Shown here: positions 55,175-64,000 of the stretch, one piece after another
Numbering within the stretch: position 1 is the first letter of the stretch
Layout of the letters: each line of letters opens with the position of its first letter
Assembly: GCF_006376685.1 (NCBI RefSeq)
Contig: NZ_VEWL01000001.1
Span: forward strand, 375,869 to 439,868
Direction: 5' to 3'
Source: Ochrobactrum teleogrylli
Lineage (GTDB): Bacteria > Pseudomonadota > Alphaproteobacteria > Rhizobiales > Rhizobiaceae
DNA length: 64,000 nucleotides
Notes under the pieces: generated by a model
Database searches by the model: none
What the model was told of the DNA's origin: nothing
What the model saw: the letters and a program-made list of their open reading frames with translations, nothing else
Program-made: the position numbers and the translations under genes

Positions 55175-55936
55175 ATGACCCAATCCGTCGCACTTTTCGT
55201 CACGATTACGCTTACTTTCCTCGGCGCAGGCTTCGTCAAAGGCCTGACCGGCATGGGGTTGCCGACTGTCGCCATGGGGGTATTGGGGGCGTTGATCTCG
55301 CCGCTCACTGCCGCGAGCCTGCTGATTGTTCCGTCATTCATTACCAATGTCTGGCAGCTGCTGGCCGGGGCAAGTTTTCGTGCGCTGGCCCTGCGCCTGT
55401 GGGCGATGATGGTCGCAATCATCGCTGGAACGTGGATCGGCTCCTTTCTACTCGTGGGCGGCGATACGATCGTGACGACGGCGCTCCTCGGCGCATGTCT
55501 GGTCATTTATGCCGGATACACTCTTTTCGCCCGACAGTGGCAGGTATCGCGGCGGCATGAAGTCTGGCTGTCTCCGCTGATCGGTTTATTGACCGGCCTG
55601 ATTGCCGGTGCGACCGGTGTGTTTGTGATTCCAGCCGTTCCCTATCTTCAGGCACTGGGCTTGAAGAAAGACGATCTCGTGCAGGCGCTGGGATTGTCCT
55701 TCACGGTATCGACGATTGCGCTGGCGATCGGGCTCTCCTCACATCAGGCCTATAGCGGTGATATCCTTCTGATTTCGCTCGCTGCTGTCCTGCCTGCGCT
55801 GGCTGGCATGGGGCTTGGGCAGCTTTTCCGCCAGAAAATAAGTCCAGAACGGTTTCGCCTCTGGTTTCTTGTCGGGCTTATGCTATTGGGAGCGGAAATG
55901 CTGGTGAGGCCGATTTTCTTATTAAGCTTTCAATAG
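55175..55936 (+). CDS. TauE/SafE-family sulfite exporter-like permease
   Basis: 253 residues with about eight membrane segments arranged as two repeats; the repeat signatures FVKGLTGMGLPTVAMGVLG (near 20) and LTGLIAGATGVFVIPAVPYLQ (near 140) are those of the TauE/SafE family, which moves sulfite, sulfoacetate or other small anions. I chose the ATG at 55175; a start at 55127 lies inside the palindrome. Probably controlled by the divergent LysR protein. Confidence 0.88.
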   Translation: MTQSVALFVTITLTFLGAGFVKGLTGMGLPTVAMGVLGALISPLTAASLLIVPSFITNVWQLLAGASFRALALRLWAMMVAIIAGTWIGSFLLVGGDTIVTTALLGACLVIYAGYTLFARQWQVSRRHEVWLSPLIGLLTGLIAGATGVFVIPAVPYLQALGLKKDDLVQALGLSFTVSTIALAIGLSSHQAYSGDILLISLAAVLPALAGMGLGQLFRQKISPERFRLWFLVGLMLLGAEMLVRPIFLLSFQ

Positions 55937-56090
55937 CGGAAGAATTTTCTTTTCTCATCCGAGACATGCGGATTTGCTTTCTTGTTCGCATATACCGGAG
56001 ACAGGATACTCACGCTCCATGAATTGCGGGATCTGTTGCAGTTCCCGGGAAAGCTCGGAATAGACAGGCCGCCTCTGGCTGTAGTGCGAC

Positions 56091-57224
56091 ATGACACGAC
56101 ATAATCCTCCTGACCATAACGGAGCGCCTTCTTGGCGATTCCGGCTGTTTAATCCGATGCTTGCTGGCGCAACGCTGCGCGAACGCGCCATTGCCTGTGT
56201 CGGTGCGCTGGTGGGCATTGCTCTCACCGGTTTCGTTTCGGGGCTTTTGTTGGGTAAGGGGCCACATCTGCCGCTAATCGTTGCGCCTATCGGTGCTTCG
56301 GCGGTGCTGCTGTTCGCCGTGCCGAACAGTCCGCTTGCGCAGCCATGGTCGATCATCGGCGGCAATACGATTTCGGCGCTAGTGGGTGTGATTGTGGCCC
56401 AGTATGTCAGCGATCCGGCGCTCGCCATCGGTCTTGGCGTTTCGCTGGCAATCGCAGCCATGTCGGTCACCCGCAGCCTGCATCCGCCTGGCGGCGCTGC
56501 TGCGCTGACGGCTGTGCTGGGTGGTCAGGCGGTCGCCAGCTGGGGACTGTGGTTCCCGCTTGTGCCGGTCGGCTTCAATTCATGTCTGCTGGTGGGGCTG
56601 GGCATCCTGTTCCACAAGCTTTCCCGGCGCAAATATCCGCATAATGTGGCGGCTGCCCCGGTGAGCATGCACGCGACCAAGGACTTGCCCCCTTCCGTGC
56701 GGGCAGGCATCCGCGAAGAGGATATCGATGAAGCGCTGAACACGCTGGACGAAAGTTTTGACATTGATCGCAACGATCTTGGCCGGTTGTTGCGGCAGGT
56801 TGAGTTGCAGGCATCGATCCGCGCGCATGGCGATCTGACCTGCGCCGATATCATGTCGCGTGACGTCATCAGCATTGGGGAAAACGACACCGCCGATCAG
56901 GCCCGTCATCTTCTCCTGCGCCATCGCATCCTGACCTTGCCGGTGACGGGCGCGGATGGGCGGTTGACTGGCATGGTGGGCCTGCGTGAGCTGGTTCAGC
57001 CCGGTGAAAGCCTCAAGGATCATGTGGTCCCGGCGATCACGGCTGCCCCGGACGATGCGGCAATGGGCCTGCTTCCGGTTCTGACCGATGGTCTGACGCA
57101 TGTGGCGGTGATCGTGGACGAGAACAGGTTCGTGGTCGGCGTCGTGTCGAAAAGCGACCTTCTCAGTGCCGTTGCGCGCGTTCTGCCCCAAACTGCCCCG
57201 GTTTCCATCCGGGCCGCAGCTTGA
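56091..57224 (+). CDS. HPP-family membrane protein with CBS domains
   Basis: 377 residues. N-terminal HPP domain with four to five membrane helices and the naming motif SLHPPGGAAALTA (near residue 128), then a C-terminal pair of CBS domains (TCADIMSRDVISIGENDTADQA near 250; LLPVLTDGLTHVAVIVDENRFVVGVVSKSDLL near 330). HPP proteins of cyanobacteria transport nitrite; the CBS pair suggests gating by adenosine nucleotides. The substrate here is not known. Confidence 0.88.
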   Translation: MTRHNPPDHNGAPSWRFRLFNPMLAGATLRERAIACVGALVGIALTGFVSGLLLGKGPHLPLIVAPIGASAVLLFAVPNSPLAQPWSIIGGNTISALVGVIVAQYVSDPALAIGLGVSLAIAAMSVTRSLHPPGGAAALTAVLGGQAVASWGLWFPLVPVGFNSCLLVGLGILFHKLSRRKYPHNVAAAPVSMHATKDLPPSVRAGIREEDIDEALNTLDESFDIDRNDLGRLLRQVELQASIRAHGDLTCADIMSRDVISIGENDTADQARHLLLRHRILTLPVTGADGRLTGMVGLRELVQPGESLKDHVVPAITAAPDDAAMGLLPVLTDGLTHVAVIVDENRFVVGVVSKSDLLSAVARVLPQTAPVSIRAAA

Positions 57225-57325
57225 CATTTCGGCTGGCGTCTCCTAGTCCCTGCCGGAAATACCCTATTGAATAAAAAGCGGATTTTGGGCAGGGTTTACT
57301 CCCAAGACAATGTCGGTGAGTGAAT

Positions 57326-58423
57326 ATGTCCGTCCAGCGCGTAAGCTTCTATATTCTACTGGCGCTCGTCACGATCGCCTTCGCCTGGCTGCTCATTCCT
57401 TATTATACCGCAGTCCTGTGGGCGGTCATTCTCGCCGTTATCTTCTATCCGGTTCAGCAATATCTCGTGCGGGTTCTGCGCGGACGGCGCAATCTAGCGG
57501 CTTTCATGTCGGTGCTGATGTGTATCTGTCTCGTCATCATTCCGATGCTGATCATTTTCAGCTCGCTGGTGCAGGAGGGAAACTCGCTTTACCAACGGCT
57601 GAGCAGCCGCGAATTTGACCTGAATAGCTACATTACCAGCATTCTTTCCGTACTGCCGGATTCGCTGGAAGACTGGCTCAAGCGCTTTGAGCTTGGCAGT
57701 TTCGCCGAATGGCGCTCGCGAATTTCATCGACAATCCTGCAAGGCAGCCAGCTATTCGCGGGGCGTCTGGTCAGCTTTGGCCAGAACACGCTGCAATTTT
57801 TCATCGGCTTCGGCATCATGCTCTATCTGCTGTTCTTCCTGTTTCGCGACGGTGCGGATCTTGGACGCAGAATCCGGCAGGCGATCCCGCTGAGCGATGA
57901 CTATACGCGCCAGTTTTTGGAGAAATTCACCGCCGTTATCCGTGCGACGGTCAAAGGCAATATCATCATCGCGATCATTCAGGGTTTGATCGGCGGCGTC
58001 GCTTTCTGGCTGCTGGGCATCGAAGCCGCCCTGTTGTGGGGCGTGATGATGACCTTCTTTTCCATGCTGCCAGCGGTTGGCGCAGCTCTCGTCTGGGTGC
58101 CTGCCGCCGTATGGTTCTTCGTCAGCGGCGACTGGGTCAAGGGCGTCATCCTTGTCCTGATCGGAACGCTGGTTATCGGTCTCGTGGATAATCTGCTGCG
58201 CCCGCCGCTGGTCGGCAAGGGCACGCGCATGCCGGACTATGTGGTGCTGATCTCGACGGTCGGCGGCATTTCGCTGGTCGGCATTAACGGTTTCGTCATC
58301 GGGCCGTTGATCGCCGCCATGTTCATTGCCGCATGGTCGCTGCTGGCCGAAGAACAGAAGGACAAGCCCATTGCCGCCGACAGTCCCAAACCAGCAGCGG
58401 CGAAGGCAAGACGCTCGAAATAA
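57326..58423 (+). CDS. AI-2E/PerM-family transporter
   Basis: 365 residues with the AI-2E transporter layout: three N-terminal helices, a periplasmic stretch of about 80 residues, and five C-terminal helices with the conserved GLIGGVAFWLLGIEAALLWGVMM (near 223) and PLVGKGTRMPDYVVLISTVGG (near 300) segments. Despite the name, members include exporters and Na+/H+ antiporters. The ATG at 57326 has GGTGAG at the right distance. Lys/Ala-rich cytoplasmic tail. Confidence 0.88.
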   Translation: MSVQRVSFYILLALVTIAFAWLLIPYYTAVLWAVILAVIFYPVQQYLVRVLRGRRNLAAFMSVLMCICLVIIPMLIIFSSLVQEGNSLYQRLSSREFDLNSYITSILSVLPDSLEDWLKRFELGSFAEWRSRISSTILQGSQLFAGRLVSFGQNTLQFFIGFGIMLYLLFFLFRDGADLGRRIRQAIPLSDDYTRQFLEKFTAVIRATVKGNIIIAIIQGLIGGVAFWLLGIEAALLWGVMMTFFSMLPAVGAALVWVPAAVWFFVSGDWVKGVILVLIGTLVIGLVDNLLRPPLVGKGTRMPDYVVLISTVGGISLVGINGFVIGPLIAAMFIAAWSLLAEEQKDKPIAADSPKPAAAKARRSK

Positions 58424-58436
58424 GGTCGCAGAAAGA

Positions 58437-59627
58437 TCAAGCGACTTTGAGCGTTTCCACCGGCAAGCCGGTATCGGTCATCTTGTTGTCGATGCCGTTT
58501 TCATCGAGAAACTGCTTCATCTCCGCATAGGTTTCAAACCATGCGCGGTTGTATTTGTCGAATAGCGACTGATCCCAATAGTCTTCCAGACGGAACGGCT
58601 TGTCGCTGAACACGTCATAGCTCGGAATCTTGTAGGTCTCGGCAAATTCGGCGGTACGGCTGTCATAGGTGAAATAGACAGACGGCACGCCATTGGCGAG
58701 CGCCATCAGGTTTCCGTGCAGGCGATAACCAAGCACAAGCTGCTGCTGACGCACGAGGTTCTCATAGTCGGCCACAACATCGGAATAGAACATCTTGTTC
58801 CGGTAGAGGTTTTCGATTTCATCATCGAAATACCAGTCGGCGGTCCAGCGATGGCCTTTCAGTGCGGCGATGGCCTCTTCCTTCTGCTCGGGCGTGCCGA
58901 ATACCATCTTTTTCTCGTCAATCTCGCCTTGCGCCATCAGGGTAACGTCGAAGCGCCGCGCCATTGTCTTGATGAGATCGCGGTGGCGGGTGAGATATTG
59001 CTCAATGTCCTGTGCATAGGCAGGTGAAACCTCGCGGCGTACGGTGACGCCAACCTTTTGCACGCTGTCGAGCGGCGGCAGCTTGATGCGCAAATGCTGG
59101 TTGTTGCGGCGGAAGGCCGTGGGGCAACCTATGATGCGCACATTGCGAATGCCGATATCGTTCAGGACCTGCGCCGTATAAGCGCCGCGCACGCCAATGG
59201 AAACGGTCGAATCCGCGATGATGCGCAGCACGGCCTTGGTTTCTTCGGAAAGTTCCAGCGCGCCCTTGGAGGGCGCCTGCGCGCCAATGCCAAAAGCGAT
59301 GACGGGCAGCTTCAACCGTTGCAGGACGGTGATACTCTCGCGCCAGTTCATGTCCTTGTTCACATAGTTCGACCCGCGCAGGATGACATAGTCATATTCC
59401 TCGCGCAGTTGGTCGATCTTTTCCGGCGAATAAGCGGTTATGGGAAGCTCGGACGCCTTTTCATAATTCATCAGCTTGAGCGATGACTCGAACACGAAAG
59501 CATCGCCGATATTGTGATAGTGGTTGATGCTGCCCTGCACGTCGGTGTGACGATACCAGCGCACATTGTCGTGGTCATACACTTCTCCAGCGGGAATCAT
59601 CACGAGGGCGCGGGGGGCACGGGCCAT
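58437..59627 (-). CDS. Polysaccharide pyruvyl transferase family protein
   Basis: 396 residues of the PS_pyruv_trans family, which adds ketal-linked pyruvate to sugars of exopolysaccharides. Family elements seen: HYHNIGDAFVFESSLKLM near residue 35, GVRGAYTAQVLNDIGI near 165, and GYRLHGNLMALANGVPSVYF near 310 (the R-x-H of the active site). AAAGGAAA lies before the ATG at 59627; an extension to 59660 runs into a dispersed repeat. It belongs to the glycan cluster 58.4-64 kb, read as one minus-strand group. Confidence 0.88.
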   Translation of the reverse strand: MARAPRALVMIPAGEVYDHDNVRWYRHTDVQGSINHYHNIGDAFVFESSLKLMNYEKASELPITAYSPEKIDQLREEYDYVILRGSNYVNKDMNWRESITVLQRLKLPVIAFGIGAQAPSKGALELSEETKAVLRIIADSTVSIGVRGAYTAQVLNDIGIRNVRIIGCPTAFRRNNQHLRIKLPPLDSVQKVGVTVRREVSPAYAQDIEQYLTRHRDLIKTMARRFDVTLMAQGEIDEKKMVFGTPEQKEEAIAALKGHRWTADWYFDDEIENLYRNKMFYSDVVADYENLVRQQQLVLGYRLHGNLMALANGVPSVYFTYDSRTAEFAETYKIPSYDVFSDKPFRLEDYWDQSLFDKYNRAWFETYAEMKQFLDENGIDNKMTDTGLPVETLKVA

Positions 59628-59645
59628 TCGGTTTTCCTTTAGTAA

Positions 59646-59700
59646 GAGCATTTCCAGCAAAAGTGTGAAACGGTTTTGCGTTCGGAAATGCGTAAGATAA
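59646..59700. repeat. Dispersed Rhizobiales-type palindromic repeat
   Basis: Arms GCATTTCC (59648-59655) and GGAAATGC (59684-59691), with inner GCAAAA / TTTTGC pairing. The sequence style (GAGCATTTCCAGCAAAAGTG, then CGGTTTTGCG) is familiar from many intergenic sites in Brucella and relatives. It lies between the GT4 and pyruvyl transferase genes. Confidence 0.65.
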
Positions 59701-59720
59701 TGGTTCCAGGCGAGCCAGGC

Positions 59721-61043
59721 TCAGCTTGCCTGAGAGAGCACAGTTTCACTCACTGCTGGCTTCGGTTTGCGAGGCTTCGCCTCGCGCAATCGGTTATAAA
59801 GGTCGAGATGTTCCTTGGCGCAATCCACATAGTGTACAGGGCGACGTATGGAATTGTGAAGTCGATCCCATATGCTCGGCTCGCTTAGAACTTCCGTGAA
59901 ACGGTCAGCCAGATCTTCAGCGCTGCGGACGCGGAAATGCAGACCGTCTTCACCGTCGCGGATTTTCTCGGCCATGCCGCCAATATTGGAGCAGATAACC
60001 GGGCGACGATGATGCAAGGCTTCCTGAATGACGATGGGTGAATTTTCCCACCAGATCGACGGCATCACCACCCAATCGACCGATTGCATGAGACGCGGCA
60101 TTTCCGAATTCTGGTAAGCACCATAAAAGCGCACGCGGGGACCAGCCTCTTCGATCAGTTTCTGCATGCGCTCCTGAAAGGCGGGCGGCTGCTTTTCCAG
60201 ATTGCCGCCGAAAATCATCAGGCGGGAATCTTCGCCCCACACCTGTTCCGGCACACGCGATACCGCGTCAACCAGCACATCTATGCCTTTGAACGGATTG
60301 ATCTGGCCGAAAAAGGCGAAGCGGCTGCGGCGCGGGTTTGGGCCGGTCAGTTCGCGTGGCGGCGTAACTTCGCGGATGGCAATCCCATTTTCGATGACGG
60401 CCATCTTGTCGGGGCTCAGCCCCCATTCATGATAGCGGTTTGCCAGAAACTGGCTTGGCGAAATGAAGGCGTCGGCCAGTTCCAGCATCCCGCGCACAAA
60501 GCGCTCGCGCTTGAGAAACCGCGCTGGCGGAACCTGCGGAAAGCAGGCGTGGCAATCGATGGGCGAGGCCTCGTTGCAAAGCTTCGAGGTTCCGGCTTTC
60601 ACCATCTGGCCGTCATTGTTGCAGATCGACAGGAATTCATGGAACGTGACCAGAATAATGCGATCCGGCAAGGCCTCGCGGATTGCGTAAAGCGTTTCCA
60701 GTCCGAGTCCCATCACATGATGGAAATGCACGATATCCGGATCGAAATCGCGCACGAAACGCAGCAGATCGCGACGGATTTCGTCCGTGTTCTTGTTCGA
60801 CAGGTAGAAGTGATCGTATTCGTCGGCATGAAACAGGATTTCGTCGCTGGCGCGGCGCATGCTCATCAATGCCGTCGTGCCATGACGCGGAATCGGGTGC
60901 CCGGCGCGGGCTAAATAGACCGACTGCACGCCGGGAATGGCGTTCAGGCCCTTGTGCAAATTATAAGATGCGATTTCACCGCCGCCGAGGGAAATCGACG
61001 GGTGGGCGTGCGATATAACCAGAACGCGGAGTTTGTCGCTCAT
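59721..61043 (-). CDS. GT4-family glycosyltransferase
   Basis: 440 residues of the GT-B fold. The N-terminal Gly-rich nucleotide-sugar loop (SLGGGEIASYNLHKGL near residue 18) and the C-terminal E-x7-E motif in ENSPIVIQEALHHRRPVICSNIGG (near 325) are those of GT4 retaining transferases. It probably adds a hexose to a surface polysaccharide made with the neighbouring genes. Its start overlaps the upstream gene's end by four bases. Confidence 0.9.
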   Translation of the reverse strand: MSDKLRVLVISHAHPSISLGGGEIASYNLHKGLNAIPGVQSVYLARAGHPIPRHGTTALMSMRRASDEILFHADEYDHFYLSNKNTDEIRRDLLRFVRDFDPDIVHFHHVMGLGLETLYAIREALPDRIILVTFHEFLSICNNDGQMVKAGTSKLCNEASPIDCHACFPQVPPARFLKRERFVRGMLELADAFISPSQFLANRYHEWGLSPDKMAVIENGIAIREVTPPRELTGPNPRRSRFAFFGQINPFKGIDVLVDAVSRVPEQVWGEDSRLMIFGGNLEKQPPAFQERMQKLIEEAGPRVRFYGAYQNSEMPRLMQSVDWVVMPSIWWENSPIVIQEALHHRRPVICSNIGGMAEKIRDGEDGLHFRVRSAEDLADRFTEVLSEPSIWDRLHNSIRRPVHYVDCAKEHLDLYNRLREAKPRKPKPAVSETVLSQAS

Positions 61044-63301
61044 GCGGGTTCCTCAATCGGTGCGCTGCGCCTGCCAGCAAGAATAGTCGACCAGCGCGCA
61101 TCAAAGACCTGACGGTCGATCCGCTCGATCAATGCGATGGTTGATGCCCGGTCGGTGACAGACACATCGTCGGAGCCAAGCATTTGCGCTGATGGCAGCC
61201 AATAGGAGCGCAGGCCGGATTGTTTGAGTTTCAAGCCAAGGTCGAGGCCTTTTTCATGCGTGCCGAGATAGCCGCGCGTGAATCCGCCGACCGAAAACAA
61301 CGCATCACGGGGCAGGATGCAGCATTCGAAGGTCGCGGTGGCGACTTCGGTAAGAGACATGCCGGAAACGGAATCCATCGGATAACCGGCATAACGGCTG
61401 ATGAGGGCGCGATCCGATTGCGGGCCGGCAACCCAGGTTCCGGCCCAGCGGATGGAATCGTCTTCGTAAACGAGTGTCGGCGACAGTACGCAGTCGTGAT
61501 GCGCGTCATAGGCCGTGACGAGCTTGTTCAACCAGCCTGCGCGTCGCGGCAACAGCGAACCTGCCAAAAAGACCACCTTGTCGGTTGTAACGGCGCGCGC
61601 GCCCACTTCCAGCGCATCGTAGAGGTCTTCCGAGCCGCTGGCAGAAACAAGGCGGATGCACAGACGATAGAAGTCGGCGAGCCTTCGAACCTGCACGCCG
61701 ATGCGGTCGATGATTTCCGTCGCCGCCGAAATGACAATCGGCGCGATGCGGGTTTCGGGATCGAGTGCGAGCAGGGCCAGCAAAGGCTCGATCTCTTCTA
61801 CTCGTTCATCGACGCCGATGATGATCGCCAGATTGGCGGCGTGATTGACCGCGTCTTCGAACGGGCCGAGATCGACCACGCCAAACACTTCTGGCGCCGG
61901 GCGGCTGACGCCGCTGAGCAGCGGAACAAGCTGCTGATCGACAATGTGGCGCAGCGCCCAGGCATTGGGATCGGTTGCGCGTATCTGCCGGACAATCGCA
62001 TCGCGTGACGTGACACGGGTCGGCGTCAGCGGATGAAAGGCGCGGCGTCCATCGCTGATGGCAAGCTCGATATAAAACGGTGATGTGCTATCGCCCGCGA
62101 GTTCAGGTGCAAAGGCCACGAAACCATGCGCATGGCGGTTCGGGTCGAGACCGGCATTGAAGGGCGGCTGGTTGTCGAATTCGCGGGTGACGTCAGGCCG
62201 GTCATAACGGGTCCATGTGCCGTCGATCTGGATTTCGCCGCGATGGCGGCGCAGCTTGACGCTTTCCACATGGCTGTCAGGGTCGAGTAGCCAACCGGAA
62301 ACCAGTATGCCGCTGCCCTCAACACGGAACACATTGTCGATGCCAAGCCGCACCGGGAAAGGCAGGCCGGAAACGGTCTCGCCGCCGTCAAAGCGGTTGG
62401 CGGCGGAGCGCAGCCGGAGCAAAATATCCGTCGAACTGCGCACACGCGGCAGGATGGCGCGAATATGGCTTGGCGTCTCGCGCGATCCGGCCAGCAGCCT
62501 GCGATCATAGACTTCCGTGAAGCGCCAGCCGCGCCGCCCGCGAAACAACAGCCGTTCAATGTCGTTGGGTTCTACCGGCTCATTGGCAAGCAGCAATCCG
62601 GCAAAGCCCGACGCCTGATCGTTGAGATCGGGGCGCGCGAAAACGCTGATCGAACATTCTGCCAGTGAAGAGTTTTTGCCGCTGATGAGCAGTCGTGTGA
62701 CGGCGGGCGTCAAATCCTGCGCCCAGCCCTGAACGAAGATTTCGCCTTCATCGCTGCCGCCAATCAGCTCGATACAGCCATCGGAGCGCGCACCCACCTG
62801 CAAAAGAACGGTGATGGCGGCAAGTTTCTTGCGTCCGATAGGACCGGAGATCAGCCCTTCCACCAGTTCATCGATGACCGTTGGCAGGCTCGGCCCGGCC
62901 AGATCGCCGATCATGGCGACGAAATCGGCCACAGGTGCTGCGCGCGAGGCGAAATTGTAACGCGCGACCTTCGCCTTGTGCTGGAACATGATCGTCTTCA
63001 AGATGCCCCGGCGCAAAATGCCGGTCGGCACAATCGCGACGAATCCATGGGTTCCGGCGGGCGACGGCTCCTTCAGCGGCCAGGTGACGAGGTTCACCTT
63101 GACGCTCAATGCCGGATCGCCATTCAGAAAGGCAGTGACCTGATCGCCGGTCGCATTGCCGATCCCAAGCACGAGCAGAAGCGTATCCTCGATCACACAG
63201 CCGACAACCATCTCGCCCTCCATCATCATGGGCGGGCGTTCCGATGGTCGGGCAGGTTTTACTGCCGGTTGCTGCGTGGCGGGTCGTTCGTCTTGCGTCA
63301 T
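61040..63301 (-). CDS. Large glycosyltransferase-like protein (GT2-like C-terminus)
   Basis: 753 residues. After a Pro-rich start, the protein has beta-sandwich domains and a C-terminal GT-A-like domain (from about residue 490: NLAIIIGVDERVEEIEPLLALL, VFLAGSLLPRRAGWL, LSPTLVYEDDSIRWAG, and GGFTRGYLGTHEKGLDLGLKLKQSGL with an E-x-x-L-D-L motif typical of GT2). The DxD of active GT2 enzymes is unclear. Two copies of a short motif pattern (VQGWAQD ... ARPDL ... GFAGLL near 195-240; VSGWLLD ... RPDV ... HGFVAF near 335-410) also occur once in the next protein. Likely cytoplasmic, acting on a surface glycan. Confidence 0.78.
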   Translation of the reverse strand: MTQDERPATQQPAVKPARPSERPPMMMEGEMVVGCVIEDTLLLVLGIGNATGDQVTAFLNGDPALSVKVNLVTWPLKEPSPAGTHGFVAIVPTGILRRGILKTIMFQHKAKVARYNFASRAAPVADFVAMIGDLAGPSLPTVIDELVEGLISGPIGRKKLAAITVLLQVGARSDGCIELIGGSDEGEIFVQGWAQDLTPAVTRLLISGKNSSLAECSISVFARPDLNDQASGFAGLLLANEPVEPNDIERLLFRGRRGWRFTEVYDRRLLAGSRETPSHIRAILPRVRSSTDILLRLRSAANRFDGGETVSGLPFPVRLGIDNVFRVEGSGILVSGWLLDPDSHVESVKLRRHRGEIQIDGTWTRYDRPDVTREFDNQPPFNAGLDPNRHAHGFVAFAPELAGDSTSPFYIELAISDGRRAFHPLTPTRVTSRDAIVRQIRATDPNAWALRHIVDQQLVPLLSGVSRPAPEVFGVVDLGPFEDAVNHAANLAIIIGVDERVEEIEPLLALLALDPETRIAPIVISAATEIIDRIGVQVRRLADFYRLCIRLVSASGSEDLYDALEVGARAVTTDKVVFLAGSLLPRRAGWLNKLVTAYDAHHDCVLSPTLVYEDDSIRWAGTWVAGPQSDRALISRYAGYPMDSVSGMSLTEVATATFECCILPRDALFSVGGFTRGYLGTHEKGLDLGLKLKQSGLRSYWLPSAQMLGSDDVSVTDRASTIALIERIDRQVFDARWSTILAGRRSAPIEEPA

Positions 63302-63311
63302 GGGTTTCCCC

Positions 63312-63992
63312 TCAGCGCATCACGAAAAGCGTCAGGATAGCACCCGCGACGAAGCCCGCCATCACATACATCAGCATGAACAGCAGCTTCACGTCGCCAC
63401 CGGCGCGTTTGCGCACGTCGTCAATGCGCTTTTCGAGCCCAGCGACCACACCATCCATGCGCATGATGTGCACGTCGAGCTCGGTCATGCGCTGATGCAG
63501 ATCGGTGCGCAATCCGTCGACGGATGTGGCTATGTCCGCCATTTCGGCAGGCGCAGCGTTGCCCGAACTGTCAAGCACCGGGGCTACGCGTTGCAGTGAA
63601 CGCTGATTGACCTGCAATTGGCGCTGCGCGGCCATCAGCATGTCGAGCTTGTCGAGAATGCGCGTCATCGGCGCTGCAATCAGCGCTTCGGCGGCCTGTT
63701 CGTCGGGCTTCGGCACACGCAGTTTCTGCTCATTGCCTGCCGCATTGGCTGCGACGACAACAAGTTCACCGGCGCGGGCAGCCGCGAATTGCGGCAGCAT
63801 CACTTCGAAAGCATGCAGGCCGTCGCCAATGCCGTTGCGCTTCAGGTCGGGACGTTCCTTGTCCGCCGGTGCTTCCGCGATGGGTTTGTCATCAAGAAGA
63901 ACGCGGATCAAAAGCCGTTCCGTGGGCGCTCCGGGATCAAACGCCCAGCCGTAAAGGCGGCCTTCCTCGATGGCGTCAACGCGTCCTTTCAT
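63312..63992 (-). CDS. Membrane-anchored coiled-coil protein with a glycan-cluster domain
   Basis: 226 residues. Residues 1-75 form the same small domain found twice in the preceding protein (LYGWAFDPGAPTERLLIRV ... ERPDLKRNGIGDGLHAFEV). A middle part (about 100-195) is predicted coiled coil, and the C-terminus is a single membrane helix (LLFMLMYVMAGFVAGAILTLF). Its role may be to hold glycan enzymes at the inner membrane. The start at 63992 is eight bases from the right edge, so a longer start outside the window is possible. Confidence 0.72.
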   Translation of the reverse strand: MKGRVDAIEEGRLYGWAFDPGAPTERLLIRVLLDDKPIAEAPADKERPDLKRNGIGDGLHAFEVMLPQFAAARAGELVVVAANAAGNEQKLRVPKPDEQAAEALIAAPMTRILDKLDMLMAAQRQLQVNQRSLQRVAPVLDSSGNAAPAEMADIATSVDGLRTDLHQRMTELDVHIMRMDGVVAGLEKRIDDVRKRAGGDVKLLFMLMYVMAGFVAGAILTLFVMR

Positions 63993-64000
63993 GGCTTCTG

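Overview
The window is chromosomal DNA of an alphaproteobacterium, most likely a Brucella/Ochrobactrum-type member of the Brucellaceae. The evidence is the gene set (phosphatidylcholine synthase, RirA, BhuA/BhuQ-type haem utilisation, an IalB-family protein, an MprF-like flippase), the coding style, and scattered hairpin repeats of the kind common in Rhizobiales. The genus is an inference from remembered protein families, not from a database comparison.

Layout: 1-12.4 kb holds envelope and repair housekeeping genes (mprF-like fragment, ccdA, glmU-glmS, recG, sdhE, mfd, a DsbA/FrnE-type oxidoreductase). 12.4-24.1 kb holds a peptide-type binding protein, an IalB-family protein, hspQ, a Ubi-type hydroxylase, pcs-qor, and a four-gene BMP-type ABC uptake operon. 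24.1-35.9 kb is RimO and then an iron/haem block: bfd-bfr, bhuQ, bhuA, hemP, hmuS, bhuTUV and the iron regulator rirA. ICE-like palindromes, the known binding motif of Irr, lie upstream of bfd-bfr, bhuA and rirA.

36.4-50.5 kb is a foreign, more AT-rich integrative element of about 14.1 kb. It sits at the 3' end of a tRNA-Ser(TGA) gene and is bounded by a 21-bp exact direct repeat copied from the tRNA end. It encodes a tyrosine integrase that appears to lack the first catalytic arginine, an HUH-type replication or mobilisation protein, a cluster of secreted, lipoprotein and membrane genes next to an XRE regulator, a two-gene module of a NERD-like/UvrD-like helicase and a DUF2290 protein, a serine resolvase with res-like inverted repeats ending at its start codon, an SMC/ABC-type ATPase, and a type II restriction-modification pair (BglII/BstYI-family nuclease with an MT-A70 methyltransferase). 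The most likely reading is a small defence-carrying integrative element. The helicase-DUF2290 module, the orphan ATPase and the envelope cluster are the best candidates for something not yet described.

50.8-64 kb returns to the core chromosome: an RcnB-like protein, fhuC-fhuB without a binding protein, a LysR regulator divergent from a TauE/SafE permease with a 15-bp-arm palindrome between them, an HPP-CBS membrane protein, an AI-2E-family transporter, and a surface-glycan cluster (polysaccharide pyruvyl transferase, GT4, a large GT2-like protein and a membrane-anchored coiled-coil protein). The last two share a small repeated domain.
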